Under the pieces are notes generated by a model that saw only the letters and a list, made by a program, of their open reading frames with translations, did not search any database and was not told the DNA's origin. Shown here one piece after another: positions 31,771 to 36,187 of a stretch of 36,187 nt of DNA. The DNA comes from Clostridia bacterium (GTDB lineage: Bacteria > Bacillota > Clostridia > Christensenellales > CAG-138): NCBI GenBank assembly GCA_017448545.1, contig JAFSLH010000024.1:1-36187 (forward strand), given 5' to 3'. Position numbers and translations under genes: made by a program. The number at the start of each line of letters is the position of its first letter. Within the stretch, counting starts at the first letter, position 1.

Positions 31771-32470
31771 TTCGGATTGCCTCACTTTCCAAAATAATAT
31801 TTGCAAAGGGTTCACACGCCAGGCGGTAGTCCCGCGCGGTGATGACCTCCTTCAACCGATAGGAATCGGGGATGCGCGTTTTACTGAGCAGCGCCGCGCG
31901 TCCTTCGTCGCCGATGCGGTGCGCGTCGGAGCCCGCGGTGGCGTACATCCCGGGATGCGCCCGATAGTACGCAAGCGCAAGCTCGTTGCGGCTGTCGTGG
32001 CGCGGGTTCGCGTTGGCGATCTCCATCCCATGCACGGAATCCCAGAACACCAGGTCGCAGTTGCGGTACGGATGCGCGTGAATGATCAGCACTTCGTCGC
32101 CGAAACGGTCGAAAAACGCTTTGTGGTCAAGACTTGTGATCCACGGATGGCCGTAAAGCCACTGTTCGTCGATCCCGTACACAAGGTAGTCGCTGTTGTT
32201 TTCGGGGAATCGCAGCTCCGCGCCCAGGATGACGTCCATGCCGAGCCGTTCGCCCTCGGCCTTCGCAAGACGATAGCCGGTCAGGTACGCGTCCATACAC
32301 GCGCGCCAGTCGTCGGCGCCGAGCGTTTTCAGATAGACGTTGTGCAGATGATCCGTCACGCATACGCCGTCGTACCCGAGCCGGTGATAGGTGCGGATCT
32401 GCTCCACGGCGGGGACGTGGCCGCAGGCGGAGGTTTCAGAGGTGTGCAGATGCAATTCGTATCGGTACAT
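31763..32470 (-). CDS. PHP-domain phosphoesterase
   Basis: The 235-residue protein has the four PHP motifs: HLHTSETSACG (metal ligands His7 and His9), VTDHLHN, GAELRF, IHAHPYR and finally GSDAHR. It is close to histidinol-phosphatase-like or trinuclear-metal phosphoesterases of the PHP family. It lies between a LacI regulator (7-base gap) and a PfkB kinase (8-base overlap), so it probably acts on the same sugar phosphate or a related metabolite. Substrate unknown. Confidence 0.88.
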   Translation of the reverse strand: MYRYELHLHTSETSACGHVPAVEQIRTYHRLGYDGVCVTDHLHNVYLKTLGADDWRACMDAYLTGYRLAKAEGERLGMDVILGAELRFPENNSDYLVYGIDEQWLYGHPWITSLDHKAFFDRFGDEVLIIHAHPYRNCDLVFWDSVHGMEIANANPRHDSRNELALAYYRAHPGMYATAGSDAHRIGDEGRAALLSKTRIPDSYRLKEVITARDYRLACEPFANIILESEAIRNV

Positions 32471-32477
32471 GGAAACC

Positions 32478-33488
32478 TCATTCGGAAAGCTGTTTTGCGG
32501 AACGCCGTTCGACGAGCGACGGCGGGACGATCACGGAGGTATGCCCGGCCTCCGGCTTCGCTATCCGGTCGAGCAGAAGATCGACCGCGGCCGTCGCCAT
32601 TTGCTGCTTCGGCTGATCGATGGAGGTCAGATTGATCGGCGGCAGCGCGGCAAAGGAGATGTTGTCGAAGCCCATCAGGGAAAGCTGATCGGGAATGGAA
32701 ATGTTGTGCTCGAACGCGGCGCGCATGACGCCGATCGCAAGCGAGTCGGTGGCGCAGAGCATCGCCGTGTGCGCGTGCTCGCCCGAGAAGTATTCGTCGG
32801 CGAGCTGATAGCCCGCTTCGTGCGAACTGCGCGAGAACGGCGAGTACAAAACGTCCGCTTCGATCCCGAGCGATTCGCAGGCCTGCCGATACCCGTCGAG
32901 ACGGAGCCGGTGCGTTACGCTGTGCGAGCGGCAGCCGAAGTACAGAATCTTCCGGTGACCGAGGGAGTAAAGGTATTCGGTTGCGATGCGCATCCCCTGC
33001 CGGTTGTCGACCGCAACATAATCCTCGGGCAAGTCCTGCAGATTTTCACTGATGAACACGGTGGGGACCTGCGCGGTCAGCGATTTCAGCGATTCGTAGG
33101 ATTCGCTGCTGATCGGCAGCAGAATGATCCCGTCCACCTGCCGGCCGACGAGCAGCGTAAAGACCTCTTTTTCAAGATCGACGTCGTAGGAGGAGTTGCA
33201 GACCATGAGGTTATAGCCGCAGCGGCGCGCGTAGATTTCGATATTCGTCGTCAGTTCGCTCATGAACGGGTTGTCCAGACTGGCGACGATCAGGCCGAGG
33301 ATGTTCGTCCGCTTCATAACCATCGACCGCGCGACGGCGTTCGGCGTATATCCCATTTCCTCGCAAAGCTTCAGAATCCGCTTTCGCGTGTCCTCGCCGA
33401 TTTCGGAACTGCCCGACAGCGCGCGGGAGACCGTGGCATACGAAACGCCGGCGACCTTTGCGATGTCTTTCAGGGTAACCATGCTCAT
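32478..33488 (-). CDS. LacI-family transcriptional regulator
   Basis: The 336-residue regulator starts with a LacI HTH (VTLKDIAKVAGVSYATVSRAL, about 3-23) and the hinge helix around NAVARSMVMKRT. The periplasmic-binding-like effector domain begins at NILGLIVASLDNPFM and includes DGIILLPIS and MGFDN. The effector is likely a sugar. ATG at 33488 has GGAGG five bases upstream; ATG 33482 is a possible second start. A near-palindromic operator overlaps the start of its transcript, so autoregulation is likely. It heads the LacI-PHP-PfkB operon. Confidence 0.93.
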   Translation of the reverse strand: MSMVTLKDIAKVAGVSYATVSRALSGSSEIGEDTRKRILKLCEEMGYTPNAVARSMVMKRTNILGLIVASLDNPFMSELTTNIEIYARRCGYNLMVCNSSYDVDLEKEVFTLLVGRQVDGIILLPISSESYESLKSLTAQVPTVFISENLQDLPEDYVAVDNRQGMRIATEYLYSLGHRKILYFGCRSHSVTHRLRLDGYRQACESLGIEADVLYSPFSRSSHEAGYQLADEYFSGEHAHTAMLCATDSLAIGVMRAAFEHNISIPDQLSLMGFDNISFAALPPINLTSIDQPKQQMATAAVDLLLDRIAKPEAGHTSVIVPPSLVERRSAKQLSE

Positions 33489-33509
33489 GCGATCCTCCGG
33501 GGACAAAGA

Positions 33510-33531
33510 ATTACGAAAACGTTTCCGTAAT
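33510..33531. promoter_or_regulatory. LacI-type operator
   Basis: A 22-bp near-palindrome with ATTACG and CGTAAT at its ends and AAACGTTT-like centre (one mismatched pair). It sits just downstream of the -10 of the lacI promoter. Confidence 0.75.
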
Positions 33532-33534
33532 CCT

Positions 33535-33563
33535 ATTGTACCGCCGCCGTTCCGGTTTGTCAA
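33535..33563 (-). promoter_or_regulatory. Promoter of the LacI-PHP-PfkB operon
   Basis: On the minus strand TTGACA (33563-33558) and TACAAT (33540-33535) are separated by 17 bases. Confidence 0.85.
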
Positions 33564-33569
33564 TGTAAA

Positions 33570-33929
33570 AAATACGCAAAAAGAAACCGGCGCGGCGATC
33601 GGGCTTCCCGGCTGGACCATCTTCCTCGCGAACGTCCTGTTCTTCATTAAGAACAACCCCGATCACAAGGAAGGTCTGCTCGAAGCGCGCTTGATTCGTT
33701 CAAGTCGAGCCCGACGTACGCGAACCGGATGCGCGAAGCGTCGCACCGGATCCTGTACAATATCGCGAACTTCTCCGCCGCGATGAACGGCATCTCTCCG
33801 GATATGACGATCGGCGCGACCGTCTGGTGGTGGAAGACGCTGCTGGACGTCTCGATGTGGACTGTTGCAGCGCTGACGCTCGTTGCGTGGATGCTGTGGC
33901 TTCTGCCCCGGAAAAAGAAAGAACAATAA
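33570..33929 (+). pseudogene. Decayed C-terminal remnant of a GH3 beta-glucosidase-like gene
   Basis: Two plus-strand frames without credible start signals are joined by a frameshift near 33690-33700. The first carries GLPGWTIFLANVLFFIKNNP. The second reads DSFKSSPTYANRMREASHRI, then LYNIANFSAAMNGI, WWWKTLLD and a membrane segment ending LLPRKKKEQ. The second part closely resembles the C-terminal tail of membrane-anchored GH3 beta-glucosidases of Clostridia (xxMREAxHRILYxxxNSxAMNG then WW and a transmembrane helix). The main catalytic part is missing. It lies upstream of the divergent LacI operon, the usual place for a target gene. The GH3 link comes from motif memory and is moderate. Confidence 0.6.
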
Positions 33930-33945
33930 AGCCGCATCAAACGAA

Positions 33946-33977
33946 CAAAGCCGTCCCGGTCTTGCGGGGCGGCTTTG
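33946..33977 (-). terminator. Terminator of the ABC exporter gene
   Basis: A 13-bp stem (CAAAGCCGTCCCG against CGGGGCGGCTTTG, one G-U pair) is followed on the minus strand by TTCGTTTG. The T tract is poor. Confidence 0.6.
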
Positions 33978-33992
33978 CTGTCGCTTTGCGCC

Positions 33993-35900
33993 TTATTCGG
34001 CTTCGTCGCTGTCGCGGTAGCGGGCGGCCTGCGTCGTGAAGAACGTGCAGTATGCGCCGCCGAGCGCCATCAGCTCGCGGTGGTTGCCCTTTTCGACGAT
34101 CTCGCCGTTGACCATGACGAGAATCGTATCCGCGATCGTCGCGCTCGAAAGCCGGTGCGAAATGAAGATGCTCGTTTTGTCGACGCGCAGCTCGTTGAAC
34201 TGGTTGAAAATCTCCTGCTCTGCCATCGGGTCGAGCGAAGCGGTCGGTTCGTCAAGGATCAGAATGTCGGAATCGGTGTAGAACGCGCGCGCGATCGCGA
34301 GCTTCTGCCATTGCCCGATCGAAAGCTCCGTGCCGTTTTCCTCAAAGTACCGCATCAGCGGCGTATCGTAGCCGTCCGGCAGCGCGTCGATGAACACGTC
34401 CGCGCCCGCATGTCCGGCCGCTTCGCGAATCTCCGGCTCGCCCGCGTCGCGTCCGAGATCGCCGAATTCGATGTTTTCGCTGACCGTGACCGCATATTTG
34501 CCGTAGTCTTGGAAGATCATGCCGAACATATCGTACAGTTCGTTCACGTCATATTCTTTGATATCGTGCCCGTCGAGCAGGATCGTGCCGGACGTCGGGT
34601 CGTAAAGCCGCGTCAGCAGCTTCACGAGCGTCGTTTTGCCCGCGCCGTTGTAGCCGACGATCACGACCGTTTCGCCGGCATGGATCGTCACGTTGATGTT
34701 CTTCAGAACGTCCCTGGTCGAGCCGGGATAGCGGAAATACACGTTGCGGAACTCGATCGTGTGGCCGACGTGACGGGCGACGTGCCGCGGCTCAGGGATC
34801 GACGGCACGATGCTCGGTCTTTCGTTCAGGAACGAGATCAGGTTTTCGATGAACAGCGTGCCTTCATAAATGGCAGAGGTTCCGGAGATCAGCGACGTCA
34901 CGCCCGCGCTGATTGCGGTAATTGCGCCGGTATACAGCGAAAAGTCGCCGACCGGGAAATTGCCATGGTATACACCGCGCGCCAGGAAGATATAGAGCAG
35001 ACAGTAGACCGCGCTGGTCAGAAGCGCTGTGGCGAGCCCGTAGAGACATTCGCCGATGCGCAGCTTCCTTAAGCCGCTGTAGTATTCGGAAAACGCTGCT
35101 TGATACTTTTCCGTGAACGTATCGGCCAGATTGAACATCCGGATTTCCTTGACCAGATCCTTGTCGATGACCGTTCCGGCGTAGTATTCCATCTGCCGCC
35201 GGTTTTTGGATCGGAAGTTCAGATACGCCACGTTCTTTTTGCGATAGACGAAGGTGACGATCGTCGTCGGGATCGAAACGAGCACAATTACGATCGGCGC
35301 CCACCAGCTTGCGGCAAACAGAACGATCACGTAGCTGACGATGCTGATGAGTGTGGAAAGCACGGTAAATGTCGCGCTCATAATTTGCAAAGGCCGCATA
35401 CCCGCTTCGCGGTTCGCGTTCTCCATGCGCGCGTAGAAGTCCGGCGAGTCGAAGCTCATCATATCGACTTCCTTCGCTTTTGCCATAATCTTCATTTTCA
35501 CATGGTTGGAAAGCTGTTCGCCCGAGAAAGACGTAACAAGTGCATACAGTCGTGAAATGGAATTGTTGACGAACGTATAGAAGAACTGCAGAACGAGCAG
35601 CACCGCAATGATCGAGAACGCAAAGGCGGTTCCGTTCTGCGAAGCGGCGTACGCGTCGGCAAGGCGGTTCATAATCTGCGCGCCGATCAGCGAGCCGATG
35701 ACCGGCATCACGCCGTTGAACGCCGCCATAAAGATCATCCAAAACAGCAGCGACTTTTTCGTTTCCCAGACGAGCTGAAAGATATAGAACAGGCGGGAGC
35801 AGAACGTGGAAAGCAGCGTCCAGAGGTATTTCGGAACCTCCTTGACGCTCTGCGGCTTCGGCACGCGGTAGCGGTCGTTGACGTTGTTGACTTCTCTCAT
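33993..35900 (-). CDS. ABC exporter, fused membrane and ATPase domains
   Basis: The 635-residue half-transporter has a transmembrane domain (about 45-340) with several hydrophobic segments and coupling-helix-like stretches, and a C-terminal ATPase domain (about 385-600). ATPase motifs are all present: Walker A GYNGAGKTT (about 413-421), Q-loop IFQDYGKY, signature LSIGQWQK, Walker B ILILDEPTASLD (about 545-556) and switch SHRLSS. It would work as a homodimer or pair with another half-transporter; substrate could be a lipid, peptide or drug. ATG at 35900 has only AGGAAA nearby but no other start fits. Monocistronic from its own promoter. An unusual N-terminal 35-residue polar extension (VPKPQSVKEVPKYLW) precedes the first membrane helix. 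Confidence 0.93.
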   Translation of the reverse strand: MREVNNVNDRYRVPKPQSVKEVPKYLWTLLSTFCSRLFYIFQLVWETKKSLLFWMIFMAAFNGVMPVIGSLIGAQIMNRLADAYAASQNGTAFAFSIIAVLLVLQFFYTFVNNSISRLYALVTSFSGEQLSNHVKMKIMAKAKEVDMMSFDSPDFYARMENANREAGMRPLQIMSATFTVLSTLISIVSYVIVLFAASWWAPIVIVLVSIPTTIVTFVYRKKNVAYLNFRSKNRRQMEYYAGTVIDKDLVKEIRMFNLADTFTEKYQAAFSEYYSGLRKLRIGECLYGLATALLTSAVYCLLYIFLARGVYHGNFPVGDFSLYTGAITAISAGVTSLISGTSAIYEGTLFIENLISFLNERPSIVPSIPEPRHVARHVGHTIEFRNVYFRYPGSTRDVLKNINVTIHAGETVVIVGYNGAGKTTLVKLLTRLYDPTSGTILLDGHDIKEYDVNELYDMFGMIFQDYGKYAVTVSENIEFGDLGRDAGEPEIREAAGHAGADVFIDALPDGYDTPLMRYFEENGTELSIGQWQKLAIARAFYTDSDILILDEPTASLDPMAEQEIFNQFNELRVDKTSIFISHRLSSATIADTILVMVNGEIVEKGNHRELMALGGAYCTFFTTQAARYRDSDEAE

Positions 35901-35945
35901 GGTTCGGTTTCCTTTCGGGGCCGCGAAAAAAGGCGATTTTTCTAT

Positions 35946-35974
35946 ATTATACTGTGCATCTTTCTAAATTGCAA
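35946..35974 (-). promoter_or_regulatory. Promoter of the ABC exporter gene
   Basis: On the minus strand TTGCAA (35974-35969) and TATAAT (35951-35946) are separated by 17 bases. Confidence 0.85.
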
Positions 35975-35981
35975 GAAGACG

Positions 35982-36178
35982 AAGGGGGCTGTCGCAAAAG
36001 GCGTCAGACCATTTGCGGCAATTTGGAATTGTTTTAACTTGTATGTGGAAAAGGCGGAAAAATCCGCCTTTTCTCTGATTATATGCCGCAAATTATCCGC
36101 GTTTTCGCCCTCGGCGTAGCGTTAGTACAGCCTTCGGGACGAAAACGCGAATTCTGCCTGCCTTATCAACAGCCCCTT
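35982..36178. mobile_element. MITE-like structured element of about 197 bp
   Basis: The ends form an imperfect terminal inverted repeat: left AAGGGGGCTGTCGCAAAAGG, right (reverse complement) AAGGGGCTGTTGATAAGG. Between them are three perfect hairpin pairs: ATTTGCGGCA/TGCCGCAAAT (36011 and 36084), GAAAAGGCGGA/TCCGCCTTTTC (36048-36073) and CGCGTTTTCG/CGAAAACGCG (36098 and 36140). It has no ORF. A target duplication cannot be judged because the right flank is only nine bases. Confidence 0.55.
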
Positions 36179-36187
36179 ACAGCGCTC

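Overview
The window looks like a chromosomal segment of a GC-rich anaerobic Clostridia/Firmicutes bacterium, probably a gut lineage related to Oscillospirales or Christensenellales. The evidence is a BMP-type nucleoside transporter, rubrerythrin, a stand-alone FakA-like domain, DUF3737, clostridial surface-protein repeats, and repeated TTGACA-17-TATAAT promoters with AGGAGG ribosome binding sites. No rRNA, tRNA or CRISPR array was recognised. The species is not identifiable from sequence alone.

Left part (1-10.9 kb): a long minus-strand tail-fibre-like protein with five InlB-type repeats runs off the left edge. It is preceded by an 18-codon leader ORF that overlaps its start codon. Next come a small FakA-middle-domain protein and a four-gene nucleoside ABC transporter (lipoprotein, double ATPase, two permeases), with a terminator and a second promoter between the binding protein and the ATPase. 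tyrS follows, with its own promoter.

Middle part (10.9-22.8 kb): an AT-rich islet holds a divergent XRE repressor, two palindromic operators and three small zinc-ribbon/membrane genes of unknown function. After it come a molybdenum-cofactor operon (moaA, moaC, a MoeA-like protein) ending in a lipoprotein metallopeptidase, and a convergent five-gene envelope operon on the minus strand (diacylglycerol-kinase-like, cdsA, a secreted beta-helix protein, a CPBP membrane protease, DUF3737).

Right part (22.8-36.2 kb): a 27-bp exact direct repeat brackets a 6.9-kb block with a 1557-residue surface protein, an MscS channel and a bitopic Ser/Gly-rich CxxC protein. This block looks like an insertion between the divergent dgk-like and ModE-like genes. 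Beyond it lie a ModE-type DNA-binding protein, rubrerythrin, a LacI-PHP-PfkB operon with an evident LacI operator, a decayed GH3 beta-glucosidase tail, an ABC exporter and a MITE-like structured element at the right edge.

The best candidates for something undescribed are the repeat-bracketed surface-protein/MscS/CxxC block, with a 24-bp perfect inverted repeat just inside its left end, and the XRE-controlled three-gene islet.
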